From assembly GCF_900130035.1 (NCBI RefSeq), contig NZ_FQXQ01000004.1, positions 1 to 64,000 on the forward strand: a DNA stretch of 64,000 nucleotides. The letters are read 5' to 3'. Made by a program: the position numbers and the translations under genes. Source of the DNA: Wenyingzhuangia marina (GTDB lineage: Bacteria; Bacteroidota; Bacteroidia; Flavobacteriales; Flavobacteriaceae). The notes beneath the pieces were generated by a model. That model searched no databases, was not told the DNA's origin, and worked only from the letters and a program-made list of their open reading frames with translations. This document shows, in pieces, positions 37,106 through 47,962 of the stretch. Each line of letters opens with the position of its first letter. Position 1 is the first letter of the stretch.

Positions 37106-38524
37106 ATGAAAAAATCAAGCTTTTTAATAAAGTATTTACTTTTTACACTCATAGGATTAAGTGTTTTTAGCTGTGCAACTTATAAAGAGTTAAGCGCAAA
37201 ATATCAACATGAAGTATTGGCTGGTGAATTTGATGTTGCCATGAAAAGTATTGATAATAATAAGTTTCTTAATAAAGATAGAAATGAATTATTATACTGT
37301 TTGGAAAAAGGTAAAGTTGCTTATTTAAAAGGAGATTATAAATTGAGTAATGAGCTTTTTAATAAGGCAGATTTGTTAATTGAAGATCATAAAGTAAATA
37401 AAGTTGGTGAAGTTTTAGGAGTGTTAGCCAATCCAGAAAAAACAACTTATAAAAGTGAAGATTTTGAAAAAGTAGCCATTCACTACTATAAAGCCATGAA
37501 TTATATATTTTTAAATTTATATGATGATGCTTTGGTAGAAGCTAAACGAATTAATATTCAACTTCAAGAAATTAATGATTCTTATCCTGCGGGTAAAAAA
37601 AACAGATACACAACAGATGCTTTTGCGTTGAATTTACAAGGTTTGTTATATGAAACCACAGGGAATTTAAATGATGCTTTTATATCTTATAGAAATGCTG
37701 TTGAATTATATCAGCAAAATGATGGAACTTATTTTGGAGTAAACATTCCACAACAATTAAAACAAGACTTAATCAATGTGGCTCATCAATTAGGTTTTGT
37801 AGATGAAGAATTAAGGTATTCAGAGCTTTTTAATCTTAAATACAAACCAAAATCTGCAGATTTTAAAGGAGAGGTCATCGTATTTTGGGAAAGTGGTTTG
37901 GTTCCTTATAAATCTCAAACTTATTTTACTTTTACTGCTTTACCAGGAAATAATAATGGATTTACAAGTATAACCAATGAAGAGTTAGATCTTACCTTTC
38001 CAGTTCCAACAAGTAATAACAGTAATAGTGGAAAATTTTCTAGTACTAGTATTTTTAATATTGCTTTCCCAAAATATGAAGATAGAATTCCATATTTTAC
38101 AAGCGGTAAAGTTGTTTTAAACAATGATATCTCTAAAAATTATCAATTAGAGCTGGTAGAGGATTATAAAACCATTGCTTTTAAAACATTAAAAGATAGA
38201 ACAGTAAGAGAGATTGGAAAAATAGCGATTCGTGTGGCAGCCAAAAAAATATCTGAAAATATAGTAAGAAATCAGAATGAAAATTTAGGGGCTGTTTTGG
38301 GAATCTTAAATGCATTAAACGAAAAAACAGATACTAGAAACTGGCAAACATTGCCTAATAAAATATATTATACCAGAATACCTTTAAATAAAGAAGATAA
38401 TATTGTGAAAGTTGAGGTAAAAACAAATCATGAAGAAACAATAGAAAAGGAATTTATTGTAAAATCTTCAGGAAATTTAAATTTCATCAACTATATTACA
38501 CCTCAAAGTGAAAACGTTAACTAA
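37106..38524 (+). CDS. COG3014 family lipoprotein
   Basis: A lipoprotein of about 472 residues. The signal peptide (MKKSSFLIKYLLFTLIGLSV) ends in lipobox FSC. An N-terminal helical part with TPR-like hairpins (about 25-230, LLYCLEKGKVAYLKGDYKLSN) precedes a beta-rich C-terminal half (GEVIVFWESGLVPYKSQ onward). COG3014 proteins often lie next to LpoB homologues. The function is unknown but probably concerns the outer membrane. An ATG three codons upstream (37097) is also possible; I prefer the one that gives a standard MKK signal peptide. Confidence 0.8.
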   Translation: MKKSSFLIKYLLFTLIGLSVFSCATYKELSAKYQHEVLAGEFDVAMKSIDNNKFLNKDRNELLYCLEKGKVAYLKGDYKLSNELFNKADLLIEDHKVNKVGEVLGVLANPEKTTYKSEDFEKVAIHYYKAMNYIFLNLYDDALVEAKRINIQLQEINDSYPAGKKNRYTTDAFALNLQGLLYETTGNLNDAFISYRNAVELYQQNDGTYFGVNIPQQLKQDLINVAHQLGFVDEELRYSELFNLKYKPKSADFKGEVIVFWESGLVPYKSQTYFTFTALPGNNNGFTSITNEELDLTFPVPTSNNSNSGKFSSTSIFNIAFPKYEDRIPYFTSGKVVLNNDISKNYQLELVEDYKTIAFKTLKDRTVREIGKIAIRVAAKKISENIVRNQNENLGAVLGILNALNEKTDTRNWQTLPNKIYYTRIPLNKEDNIVKVEVKTNHEETIEKEFIVKSSGNLNFINYITPQSENVN

Positions 38525-38566
38525 AATTAGTTAGTTTTGAATTAGATAAGAGAAAATTAAAATATA

Positions 38567-40285
38567 ATGATTACCATAGATATGGAGAAAGAAACTCAAT
38601 CAATAGACTATAAAACAATGACTTTAGAGGCTTTGATTGCTACGTTAAAAAAAATGATTGATGAAAATCCTATTCAGGATATAAAAGAACAAGCAAGTGC
38701 TATTAGAGCTTCTTTTTATTATCAATATAATGAGCAGTTAGAAAAAGCAAAAGATTTGTTTGTTCAAGAAGGTGGAAATGAAATCGATTTTGAGTATTCT
38801 CAACCGATACAAACTGAATTTAAAGATTTATGGAAATCTTATGTTGAGAAAAAGAATAGTCACTATAAAAAGATAGTCAAAGAACTTGCTACAAATCTTG
38901 CGAAAAGAGAGGAAGTAATTGCATCTATAAAAGCCTTGGTAGAAAAAGGAGAAGTTTCTAGTACTTATAAAGAATTTCAGCAGTTGATGGCTGATTGGAA
39001 AGAAATAGGACCTGTTCCTTCGGATAAATATCAAGAAACTTGGGGGAATTATCATTTGTATGTAGAGCAATATTACGATTTGTTACATATTAATAATGAT
39101 TTAAGAGCTATTGATTTTAAGCATAACCTAGAAGCTAAAAAGCAAATAATTGAAAGAGCTAAGCAGTTATTAGATCATGCAGATGTTCAATTTGCTTTTA
39201 ATGAATTACAAATTCTACATAAAATTTGGAAAGAAGAAACAGGACCTGTTGCCAAAGAATTTAGAGAACCAGTTTGGGAAGAGTTTTCATCATTGTCAAA
39301 TGCAATTCACGATAAAAGATCTGTTCTTTTAGAAGAGTTAAGAAATGTTGAAGAGAAAAATTACGAACAAAAATTAGCTAAAATTCAAGAAATCAAAAAT
39401 TTTGATTTTTCTAAGAATAAATCTTTTGGAGATTGGAAAAAGAGTATTGATGCTTTTGAAGCTTTAAAAGAAGAGTTTTTAGCAATTGGTAAAATTCCTA
39501 AAAACAAAAACAAACAAATTTGGGATACTTTTAAAGAGGCAACCAAAGAATTTAATAGTGCTAAGAATAATTTTTTCAAGGAGATAAAGTCTTCGCAAAA
39601 TGAAGCAATTTCTAGTAAAAAAGCATTGATAGAAGAAGCTTTAGCGTGGAAAGATTCAGAAGATTTTGATGCCGCTACAGAAGTATTTAAAAGAATTCAG
39701 GCAGCCTGGAAAAAAGTTGGTTTTGTTCCTAGAAAACAAGCTGATGTTTTATGGAAAGAATTTAAAACGGCTTGTGATGCATATTTTGATAGACTGAATA
39801 ATGTTAAAAAGGAAGGGACTCCTGAAGAGCAAGAAAATTATAATAATAAAGAAGCTTTCTTAGCAAAGTTGGCGGATAAAGAAATTAATTTAGATAATTA
39901 TAAAATTTTATTAAAAGAATGGATTGCTTTAGGTTTGGTACCATCGCAAAAAAATAAAATTGATCAAGATATTTTACAATTTATAACTAAAGCAATTACA
40001 TTACCAAAAGAAAAAGTAGAGGCTGAGTTTATAAAATATCAGTTGAAGATAGCTTATTTATTAGCCATTGACAGTAAAAAGTTATACACTGAATATGATC
40101 AATTAAGAAATGAAGTTGACAGTGCTACCAAAGATTTAAAACAACTAGAAAATAATTTAGGATTCTTTTCTAATACTAAAAAGAGTAATCCTTTGTTTGA
40201 GACTGTAATGAAATCTATAGAAACAGAGAAGAAAAAACTTTTGTTGGCTAAGAAAAAAATAAAATATTTGAAATCATTTCAATAA
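38567..40285 (+). CDS. DUF349 repeat protein
   Basis: A 572-residue, highly charged, all-helical protein with several DUF349 repeats, each marked by a W-x(5-6)-G-x-V-P/I-P core (DWKEIGPVPSDKYQ, FLAIGKIPKNKNKQIW, AWKKVGFVPRKQADVLW, EWIALGLVPSQKNK). Long coiled-coil helices link the repeats. No signal or membrane segment is seen. The role is unknown. The start could also be the ATG five codons later (38582). A strong terminator follows. Confidence 0.88.
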   Translation: MITIDMEKETQSIDYKTMTLEALIATLKKMIDENPIQDIKEQASAIRASFYYQYNEQLEKAKDLFVQEGGNEIDFEYSQPIQTEFKDLWKSYVEKKNSHYKKIVKELATNLAKREEVIASIKALVEKGEVSSTYKEFQQLMADWKEIGPVPSDKYQETWGNYHLYVEQYYDLLHINNDLRAIDFKHNLEAKKQIIERAKQLLDHADVQFAFNELQILHKIWKEETGPVAKEFREPVWEEFSSLSNAIHDKRSVLLEELRNVEEKNYEQKLAKIQEIKNFDFSKNKSFGDWKKSIDAFEALKEEFLAIGKIPKNKNKQIWDTFKEATKEFNSAKNNFFKEIKSSQNEAISSKKALIEEALAWKDSEDFDAATEVFKRIQAAWKKVGFVPRKQADVLWKEFKTACDAYFDRLNNVKKEGTPEEQENYNNKEAFLAKLADKEINLDNYKILLKEWIALGLVPSQKNKIDQDILQFITKAITLPKEKVEAEFIKYQLKIAYLLAIDSKKLYTEYDQLRNEVDSATKDLKQLENNLGFFSNTKKSNPLFETVMKSIETEKKKLLLAKKKIKYLKSFQ

Positions 40286-40293
40286 AAACAAAT

Positions 40294-40324
40294 AAAAAAG
40301 AGAAGCTATTAGCTTCTCTTTTTT
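40294..40324. terminator. Bidirectional terminator between the DUF349 and Crp genes
   Basis: AAGAGAAGCTA pairs perfectly with TAGCTTCTCTT (40299-40320), with A and T tracts on both sides. The two genes converge here. Confidence 0.85.
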
Positions 40325-40902
40325 ATTCTCTAAGTAATTTTTTTCTAATTCTACTCAACTGTATTGGAGTGATTCCCAAATGAGAAGCAATTTGAAATTG
40401 TGGAATTAATTGATCTATATTTTTGATATTTTTTCTTAAAATTAAATAACGTTCTGTAGCGTTTTTAGACAGTAAATCTATTAAAGATTCTTCTAGTCTT
40501 GTATATTCTCTTTCCACTGTTTTATACATAAATTCACTAAAATCAGGGAATTGTTTTCTTAAACTAGCTAAATCCTCAACGGTTATTTCTACAACAACAA
40601 CATCGGTTAAAGCTTGGCAAGCAATTAGCGCAGGAGATTTATCAATGGCAGATTTTAAGGATCCTGCTATTTGACCAGGAGCTGTAATAGATTTATTTAT
40701 TTCTTGAGCATCTGGGCTAGTTTTCATATATGTTCTTGTAATTCCATCAATAACAAAAAAAAAGTTTATTGTTTACAATATCTATTTCACACAAATAATC
40801 GCCAGATTTGTATGATTTAACTTTAGCCAAACTAAGAAATTTTTTAAGCGTTTCTTCAGGTAAAGGATGTATATCATTTATAAATTTTAAAAAACTATCC
40901 AT
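40323..40902 (-). pseudogene. Crp/Fnr family regulator interrupted by a one-base homopolymer frameshift
   Basis: Read from 40902 (MDSFLKFINDIHPLPEETLKK) the frame matches the cyclic-nucleotide-binding domain of flavobacterial Crp/Fnr regulators, then stops after NNKLFFCY. The matching C-terminal part (GQIAGSLKSAI...ATERYLILRK...ASHLGITPIQLSRIRKKL, with its HTH) is open in another frame. Between them lies C followed by nine T on the minus strand (A9 at 40755-40763). With eight T the reading becomes NNKLFFVIDGITRTYMKTS and the whole protein is restored as about 192 residues, the usual length. So the only defect is one extra base in a homopolymer. It could be a sequencing error, a true inactivation, or a phase-variable switch. 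Confidence 0.85.
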
Positions 40903-40939
40903 AGCATGAATTACAAAAAATGTTATTAACAAATGTAAA

Positions 40940-41876
<937 letters not shown>

Positions 41877-41878
41877 AT

Positions 41879-43432
41879 TTATTTTTTTCTTCGTTTAACA
41901 ACTTCTTTTCCTACATAATATAGTCCAAGAGCTACTAAGAAATATACAAAATAAGATTTAGGTTTTCCATCTCCACCAACTGTAGTAAATAGTCTATCCC
42001 AACGAACTTTTTTGTTGATGGCTGTTTCGTTTTGATCTAAGCTCATCCAAATAAATACTGGTTTACCAACTACGTGATCAAACGGTGTATACCCCCAGAA
42101 ACGAGCATCTAAAGAACGTTGACGGTTGTCTCCCATCATCCAAAAATAATCTTGTTTAAAAGTATATTGATCTGTCTTTACTCCATTGATGTAAATATCT
42201 CCATTGTCCTTTATTTCAAAATCATTGTTTTCGTATTCAGAAATAATTCTTTGGTAAAAAGGAAGAGATTTTTTATCTAAAGTTACTTTGTCTCCTTTGG
42301 CAGGAATGTATATAGGTCCATAATTATCTTGACTCCAAGCATATTGTGGATCATGAGGAAAGATATCTGGTTGATAACTTCCTTTGGCCTCAATATTCCT
42401 TTTGATAGAAACAACCTTAGGATCATTTTTCATCATTAAAGCATGCTCCTTATCTAAATTAATAAAATACTCGGTTCTTTCTTGATTTAATACAGAGGCT
42501 TCAGAAGGATTTACATTGTAAGTATGTATGATTTCATCAGCAGTAAAAGGAGTATTAGTGTTAACATAATAGTTAAACTGTGGTTTTGCTCTATCTGGTA
42601 AAACAGTTTTTTTACCATTTATATAAATGTAACCATTTTTAATTTCTAAACTATCTCCTGGTATTCCCACACAACGTTTTACATAGTTGGTTTTTTTATC
42701 AATAGGTTTGTAGGTAAACTTATCAGAGGTATCTCCCCACATCAATGCAAGTGAATCTGATGGCCAGTTAAAAACCACAATGTCATTTCTTTTTACTTTT
42801 TGTAATCCCGGAAGTCTCATGTATGGAAATTCAATTCCTTTTACATAAGAACGTAATCCTGTTCCTGGAATCGAATCGTGTACCATTGGTAAGGCTATAG
42901 GGCTAATAGGTACTCTCGCTCCGTAATGAAATTTACTTACAAATAAGAAATCTCCAATTAATAAAGATTTTTCTAGTGATGAAGTTGGAATGGTAAACGG
43001 CTGCATAATGTAAGTATGTACAAAAGTAGCAGCTGCAATAGCAAATGTGATAGAGCTAACCCATTCTCCTGTTTTACTAGGTGGTTTAATACTACGGTTT
43101 GCATTGTATTTTAATTGGTCAAAAATAACGTAGTTTAAATAGAAGTTATAGAACCCTAATGATAGAATTGCCAACCAAGTATCTTTGGTATCAAATTTTC
43201 TAAAACTACGAGCAATTTCTACCCAAATAACTGGAAATATTAACAAGTTAATAACAGGGATAAATAAAAGAATTACCCACCATTTAGGTCTGTTAATAAT
43301 GCCCATTAAAACTACAGCATTGTAAACAGGAATGGCTGCTTCCCAAGACTTTCTACCTGCTTTTTTGTAAAGTTTCCAAGTTCCAGCAAAATGTAATACT
43401 TGTACTACTAAAAAGAATATAATCCAGTTCAT
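41879..43432 (-). CDS. lepB: Signal peptidase I with N-terminal membrane domain
   Basis: Inner-membrane protease that removes signal peptides from exported proteins. The 517 residues are longer than usual: an N-terminal DUF5684-like membrane domain (about 1-120) precedes the catalytic part. The nucleophile is S152 in the stretch TIPTSSLEKSL and the general base is K252 in NYVKRCVGIPGDS. The box GDNRQRSLDARFWG is intact. A large insertion (about 290-390) separates the catalytic boxes, and a final hydrophobic segment (about 490-510) ends in a basic tail. This is the typical Bacteroidota layout. Confidence 0.95.
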   Translation of the reverse strand: MNWIIFFLVVQVLHFAGTWKLYKKAGRKSWEAAIPVYNAVVLMGIINRPKWWVILLFIPVINLLIFPVIWVEIARSFRKFDTKDTWLAILSLGFYNFYLNYVIFDQLKYNANRSIKPPSKTGEWVSSITFAIAAATFVHTYIMQPFTIPTSSLEKSLLIGDFLFVSKFHYGARVPISPIALPMVHDSIPGTGLRSYVKGIEFPYMRLPGLQKVKRNDIVVFNWPSDSLALMWGDTSDKFTYKPIDKKTNYVKRCVGIPGDSLEIKNGYIYINGKKTVLPDRAKPQFNYYVNTNTPFTADEIIHTYNVNPSEASVLNQERTEYFINLDKEHALMMKNDPKVVSIKRNIEAKGSYQPDIFPHDPQYAWSQDNYGPIYIPAKGDKVTLDKKSLPFYQRIISEYENNDFEIKDNGDIYINGVKTDQYTFKQDYFWMMGDNRQRSLDARFWGYTPFDHVVGKPVFIWMSLDQNETAINKKVRWDRLFTTVGGDGKPKSYFVYFLVALGLYYVGKEVVKRRKK

Positions 43433-43447
43433 TTTTTTGTTTTTATA

Positions 43448-44149
43448 TTATAAACCTAACACATCTCTCATTGAAAAGACTCCGTGTTTACCCACTAACC
43501 ACTCAGCAGCAATAACTGCTCCTAAAGCAAATCCTTGACGGTTGTGCGCTGTGTGTTTTATTTCAATACTGTCTACCTCAGAAGTATAATCTACTGTGTG
43601 CGTTCCTGGTACTTCAGGGCTACGAATGGCTTTGATAGGAATGTTTAATTCTTCGGTAGCTTTATCAACTTCCCAACCGTTATATTTGGTGTGTTCTATC
43701 ACCCCTTCAGCTAATGTGATGGCCGTTCCACTAGGCTCATCTAGTTTTTGTTTGTGATGAATTTCTTCCATCGTAACATCATACTGAGATAAGTTTTTCA
43801 TCATTTTAGCCAAATGTTGATTCAGCTCAAAAAAGATGTTTACTCCTAAACTATAGTTTGAGGCATAAATAAACCCACCATTTTTTTCATTACATAAATT
43901 TACCATTTTGTCATAATCGGCTAACCAACCTGTAGTTCCAGAAACCACTGGTACACCATTATTAAAACAGTTAGAGATGTTATTTACGGCTACAGAAGGA
44001 ATACTAAAGTCAATGGCAACATCTGCCAAAGTAATATCGTATTCTTTGGTGTTTTCATCAACTTTCACCACTATTTCATGTCCTCTACTTACAGCTATTT
44101 TTTCAATAGTCTGTCCCATTTTTCCGTATCCTAATAATGCTATTTTCAT
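43448..44149 (-). CDS. dapB: 4-hydroxy-tetrahydrodipicolinate reductase
   Basis: NAD(P)H-dependent step of lysine and diaminopimelate synthesis. The short Bacteroidota form of 233 residues has the nucleotide loop GYGKMG (7-12), SGTTGW (70-75), and the active-site EIHHKQKLDEPSGTA with H131/H132 and K135. It lies 15 bases before lepB, and diaminopimelate is a cell-wall precursor. Confidence 0.96.
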   Translation of the reverse strand: MKIALLGYGKMGQTIEKIAVSRGHEIVVKVDENTKEYDITLADVAIDFSIPSVAVNNISNCFNNGVPVVSGTTGWLADYDKMVNLCNEKNGGFIYASNYSLGVNIFFELNQHLAKMMKNLSQYDVTMEEIHHKQKLDEPSGTAITLAEGVIEHTKYNGWEVDKATEELNIPIKAIRSPEVPGTHTVDYTSEVDSIEIKHTAHNRQGFALGAVIAAEWLVGKHGVFSMRDVLGL

Positions 44150-44151
44150 TC

Positions 44152-44715
44152 TTAAAATTTAAGATTTAAAGATAACCCTACATAATTGTCTTTAGACACA
44201 TTGTCTCTCATTAATTTAGGGTCAAATGTTATTTTATCTGATATATTAAATTGCAACAAATGTGCATCTATACTGGCTTCTAAAATTTGTAAAGCATACA
44301 AGCCTACAAAAGTTAATAAGGAGGTATCTCTGTTTCTTCTCAAAACTTGCTGTGCGTTTTCTAAACTTTGATCAGAAAAAGTATTGTAAAACTCGTCTTG
44401 TTCACCAGCAGCTCTTTGCTTAAAAGCTTTACGATATCTTTTGTAAGATTTAGCATTAATGCTATAATAATAAAGAGGTGTTATTAAAGCACCGTAGACA
44501 ATAGGAATTTTCCAATATCGTTTGTTGTAAGCTTGACCTAATCCTGGTAAAACTGCTGAGTAAAAAGCTGCTTTAGCAGGAGTTAAAGGATCATAACTAT
44601 CTGTATCCTCTAGAAAGGATTTACTGTCTATAGACAATTGACCTTCTGAATCTTGCGAAAATGAAGATTGTATTGCAAGAATAGCTATGACGATTATGAG
44701 TATGTTACGAATCAC
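44152..44715 (-). CDS. DUF5683 family protein
   Basis: A 187-residue protein with a signal peptide (about 1-20, ending SSFSQD) and the family core SAVLPGLGQAYNKRYWKIPIVYGAL, a hydrophobic hairpin probably in the membrane. A second segment (TSLLTFVGLYALQILEASIDAHL) follows. The function is unknown. It overlaps parB by 11 bases and lies 2 bases before dapB. Confidence 0.88.
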   Translation of the reverse strand: MIRNILIIVIAILAIQSSFSQDSEGQLSIDSKSFLEDTDSYDPLTPAKAAFYSAVLPGLGQAYNKRYWKIPIVYGALITPLYYYSINAKSYKRYRKAFKQRAAGEQDEFYNTFSDQSLENAQQVLRRNRDTSLLTFVGLYALQILEASIDAHLLQFNISDKITFDPKLMRDNVSKDNYVGLSLNLKF

Positions 44716-45604
44716 CTAAGTTTAATAAAGCTTTTATTTTGTTAAATTCTTCTTCTGATCCAAAAGAAATGGCAATTTTCCCTTTTCCTTTGGCATTAAC
44801 ACTAATGGCAACTTTTTGACCAAAGAATCTGTTAAATTTATCTTGACTTTCATTTACAAAAGAAGGAGTTGTATTGCTAGTAACGGTTTTATTTGGTTTT
44901 TCTTGTTTCATGTTAGCTACCAAAGCTTCCGTTTGCCTTACAGACAGTCCATCTTTTAAGATTTTTTCATAAACTTCTAATTGAAGTAAAGTATTATCTA
45001 TGTTTATTAAAGCCCTACCATGTCCCATGCTCACAAAACCATCTCTCATTCCAGTTTGAATGATAGGATCTAATTTTAACAAACGCAAATAGTTGGTTAC
45101 TGTAGAACGTTTTTTCCCTACACGACCACCTAATTCTTCTTGTGTTAAGTTGATTTCATCAATCAAACGTTGATAAGACAAAGCAACTTCTATAGGATCT
45201 AAATTTTTACGTTGGATGTTTTCTACCAAAGCCATTTCTAACATCTCTTGGTCATTTGCCAAACGGATGTATGCAGGAATGGTTTTGTTTCCAATTAACT
45301 TAGAAGCTCTAAATCTACGCTCACCAGAAACTAATTGAAATTTGTCATCAACTCTACGAACAGTAATTGGTTGAATAACGCCAAGTATTTTAATAGAATC
45401 TGCTAATTCTTTTAAAGCTTCTTCGTCAAAATAAGTTCTTGGTTGAAATGGATTGACCTCAATTTGATCCAATTTCAATTCAATAATATTTCCAATTATT
45501 TCTGTCGCTTTTTCGTGATTGGCAGAGCGAACAGTCATATCGTTTTCTTTCAATAATGCAGAAAGACCTCTACCTAAAGCTTGTTTTTTTGTTGCTTTTG
45601 CCAT
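44705..45604 (-). CDS. parB: Chromosome-partitioning protein ParB
   Basis: CTPase and parS-binding protein of the chromosome segregation system. The 299 residues show the N-terminal GRGLSALL, the box LVSGERRFRASKLIG with the arginine-rich CTP-binding motif, the HTH LTQEELGGRVGKKRSTVTNYL, GHGRALI, and a C-terminal dimerisation segment (KIAISFGSEEEFNKI). It follows parA after 5 bases. I found no perfect parS palindrome in the window. Confidence 0.97.
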   Translation of the reverse strand: MAKATKKQALGRGLSALLKENDMTVRSANHEKATEIIGNIIELKLDQIEVNPFQPRTYFDEEALKELADSIKILGVIQPITVRRVDDKFQLVSGERRFRASKLIGNKTIPAYIRLANDQEMLEMALVENIQRKNLDPIEVALSYQRLIDEINLTQEELGGRVGKKRSTVTNYLRLLKLDPIIQTGMRDGFVSMGHGRALINIDNTLLQLEVYEKILKDGLSVRQTEALVANMKQEKPNKTVTSNTTPSFVNESQDKFNRFFGQKVAISVNAKGKGKIAISFGSEEEFNKIKALLNLGDS

Positions 45605-45609
45605 GTGTT

Positions 45610-46371
45610 TTAATTCTTTGTAATCACTTCGTGAGCTAAGTTAATATAGTTTACAGCACCTCTACTAGTGGCATCATAAGCTATAATACTCTCTCCATAA
45701 CTTGGAGCTTCACCCAAACGAATGTTACGTTGTATAATGGTTTCAAAAACCATGTCGCTAAAGTGTTTTTTTACTTCTTCTACAACCTGATTTGATAAAC
45801 GTAAACGCGAATCGTACATAGTTAATAAAAGGCCTTCAATATCTAAAGAAGGATTGTGTATTTTTTGAACACTTTTTATCGTATTTAATAATTTACCTAA
45901 ACCTTCTAAGGCAAAATATTCACATTGAATTGGAATAATTACCGAGTTTGCAGCAGTTAAAGAGTTTAAGGTAATCAACCCTAAAGATGGAGCGCAATCA
46001 ATAATAATAAAATCATACAAATCAACAATAGGCTTTAAAGCCTCTTTTAACATGTACTCTCTATTTTCTTTATCGACCAATTCAATTTCAATAGCTACCA
46101 AATCAATGTGTGCAGGAATGATGTCTACATTAGGGGAATTGGTGGGCATAATTGCTTCAGCAGCTGTACAAGAATGTTCTAATAATTCGTAAGTTCCTTT
46201 TTCTATACTTTCAATATCAATACCTAAACCAGACGAAGCATTGGCTTGTGGGTCAGCATCAATAATCAAAACTTTTTTTTCTAAAACCCCCAAAGAGGCA
46301 GCTAAGTTAACTGAGGTAGTTGTTTTACCAACTCCCCCTTTTTGATTAGCAATAGCAATAATTTTTCCCAT
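45610..46371 (-). CDS. parA: Chromosome-partitioning ATPase ParA
   Basis: Deviant Walker-type ATPase working with ParB to move origin regions apart (also named Soj). The 253-residue chromosomal form has the deviant Walker A KGGVGKTTTSVNLAASLG, DADPQANAS, and FIIIDCAPSLGLIT. It heads the operon parA-parB-DUF5683-dapB-lepB-WbqC-DUF6122. Confidence 0.97.
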   Translation of the reverse strand: MGKIIAIANQKGGVGKTTTSVNLAASLGVLEKKVLIIDADPQANASSGLGIDIESIEKGTYELLEHSCTAAEAIMPTNSPNVDIIPAHIDLVAIEIELVDKENREYMLKEALKPIVDLYDFIIIDCAPSLGLITLNSLTAANSVIIPIQCEYFALEGLGKLLNTIKSVQKIHNPSLDIEGLLLTMYDSRLRLSNQVVEEVKKHFSDMVFETIIQRNIRLGEAPSYGESIIAYDATSRGAVNYINLAHEVITKN

Positions 46372-46391
46372 GTAATAGATGCTGTTTATAA

Positions 46392-46407
46392 TGTACGTAA
46401 AAGTACA
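46392..46407. promoter_or_regulatory. Spaced palindrome upstream of parA
   Basis: TGTAC and GTACA are inverted and separated by six bases, 21 to 36 bases upstream of the parA ATG. It may be an operator, but short palindromes arise easily by chance. Confidence 0.25.
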
Positions 46408-46507
46408 ATTATTTGTGAGTTGACGAAAGTTAAGATATTAACAATTATTGATAAAGGTGCTGAATTAGTGAATGTCATTTTTTTTAGTAGCTATTATTTG
46501 TAAATGT

Positions 46508-47962
46508 CTATTTATGAGGAATGTTCTTTAGAATTTCTGTTAAAAAACACCAGAATTTTTGGGTAGAGGTGATGCTAGCTCTTTCGTCAGGAGAATGTGC
46601 TCCCCTTATGGTAGGTCCAAAAGAAACCATTTCCATGTGAGGATAATGTTCTCCAATAATTCCACATTCTAATCCGGCATGACAGGCATTTACATTCGGT
46701 TTATGATCAAATAAATCTTGATATATTTCTTCCATGGTTTGTAAAATACTTGACTTTGGATTTGGTTGCCAACCAGGGTATGCTCCATCCGTTTGTACTA
46801 TAAAACCTCCTAAATTAAAAGTAGCTGTTAATTTATTGGTTAAATCTTCTTTTTCACTTTCTATAGAAGATCTGGTTAAACAAGCAATGATGATAGATCC
46901 GTTTTCTACTTTTACAGAGGCTACATTGTTAGAAGTAGCAACCAAACCATCAATATTGGCATCCATAGTATATACTCCATTATGACAAGCATATAAAGTA
47001 TTTAATAATTGGTCTTGTTCTTTAACATCTAGTCCACTCACAGAACTTTCAGTATTTTTATAGTTAACAATTAAATTAGGTTCTTTAGTTTGCCATTCGG
47101 TTTTAAGTTTAGAAGTAATATCAACAAAATTTTGTTGAAATTTTTGTTGATTATCAACAGCAATTACACATTCAGCTTCACGTGGAATAGCATTTCTTAA
47201 GTTTCCTCCTTGAAGTGAAACTAGTTGAAAGTTGATGTTTTTTTGAAGTTCAAATAAAATCCTTGTAATTAACTTATTAGCATTTCCTAAACCTTTAATA
47301 ATATCCATTCCTGAATGTCCTCCGTTTAATCCGTTTAGAGTAATGCTATAAAAATAACTATCGGGTTTTATAGGTGTAAGGTGATATGTTTTTGTAGCAG
47401 TAATATCAATTCCACCTGCACAACCAATAGTAATTTCATCGTCTTCTTCGGTATCTAAATTTAATAGAATATCTCCTGAAATAAATCCTGGTTGTAGCTC
47501 AAAAGCACCGGTCATTCCAGTTTCTTCATCAATGGTAAATAAAGCTTCCAAGTCAGGATGCTCCATGTTTTTATCAGCAAGAATAGACATAATAGCAGCA
47601 ACTCCTAAACCATTGTCTGCTCCTAAGGTAGTTCCTTTGGCTTTTACCCAGTCTCCATCTACAAACATGTTGATTCCTTGAGTATCAAAATCAAAAACAG
47701 TATCATTGTTTTTTTGGTGTACCATGTCTAAATGCGATTGCAAAGTCACCTTTTTTCTGTTTTCGTACCCAGCCGTGGCAGGCTTTTTTATCAGTACATT
47801 TAAGGCCTTGTTTTGTACGGTTTCTAATCCTAAATTTTGACCAAAAGAAACCATAAAATTAGAAATGGCTTGTTCTTTTTTAGAAGCTCTAGGAATGGCG
47901 TTTATCAAATTAAAATGAGCCCAAATTTCTTTGGGCTCTATATGTTGTAGTGGGTTTTTCAT
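46508..47962 (-). CDS. pepD: Aminoacyl-histidine dipeptidase
   Basis: Zinc M20-family dipeptidase acting on Xaa-His and other dipeptides in the cytoplasm. The 484 residues show the metal motif LQSHLDMVHQK, GTTLGADNGLGVA with the bridging Asp, TIDEETGMTGA with the catalytic Glu, and HAGLECGIIGE. The insert dimerisation domain (about 210-390) is present with LNGLNGGHSGMDI. It overlaps the nitroreductase gene by one base, so the two are translationally coupled. Confidence 0.95.
   Translation of the reverse strand: MKNPLQHIEPKEIWAHFNLINAIPRASKKEQAISNFMVSFGQNLGLETVQNKALNVLIKKPATAGYENRKKVTLQSHLDMVHQKNNDTVFDFDTQGINMFVDGDWVKAKGTTLGADNGLGVAAIMSILADKNMEHPDLEALFTIDEETGMTGAFELQPGFISGDILLNLDTEEDDEITIGCAGGIDITATKTYHLTPIKPDSYFYSITLNGLNGGHSGMDIIKGLGNANKLITRILFELQKNINFQLVSLQGGNLRNAIPREAECVIAVDNQQKFQQNFVDITSKLKTEWQTKEPNLIVNYKNTESSVSGLDVKEQDQLLNTLYACHNGVYTMDANIDGLVATSNNVASVKVENGSIIIACLTRSSIESEKEDLTNKLTATFNLGGFIVQTDGAYPGWQPNPKSSILQTMEEIYQDLFDHKPNVNACHAGLECGIIGEHYPHMEMVSFGPTIRGAHSPDERASITSTQKFWCFLTEILKNIPHK

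Noticed and set aside
44705-46507. Replication origin or parS next to parAB
   Set aside because: No TGTTTCACGTGAAACA-like palindrome, DnaA-box cluster or dnaA/gidA genes were seen. In Bacteroidota parAB need not lie beside the origin.
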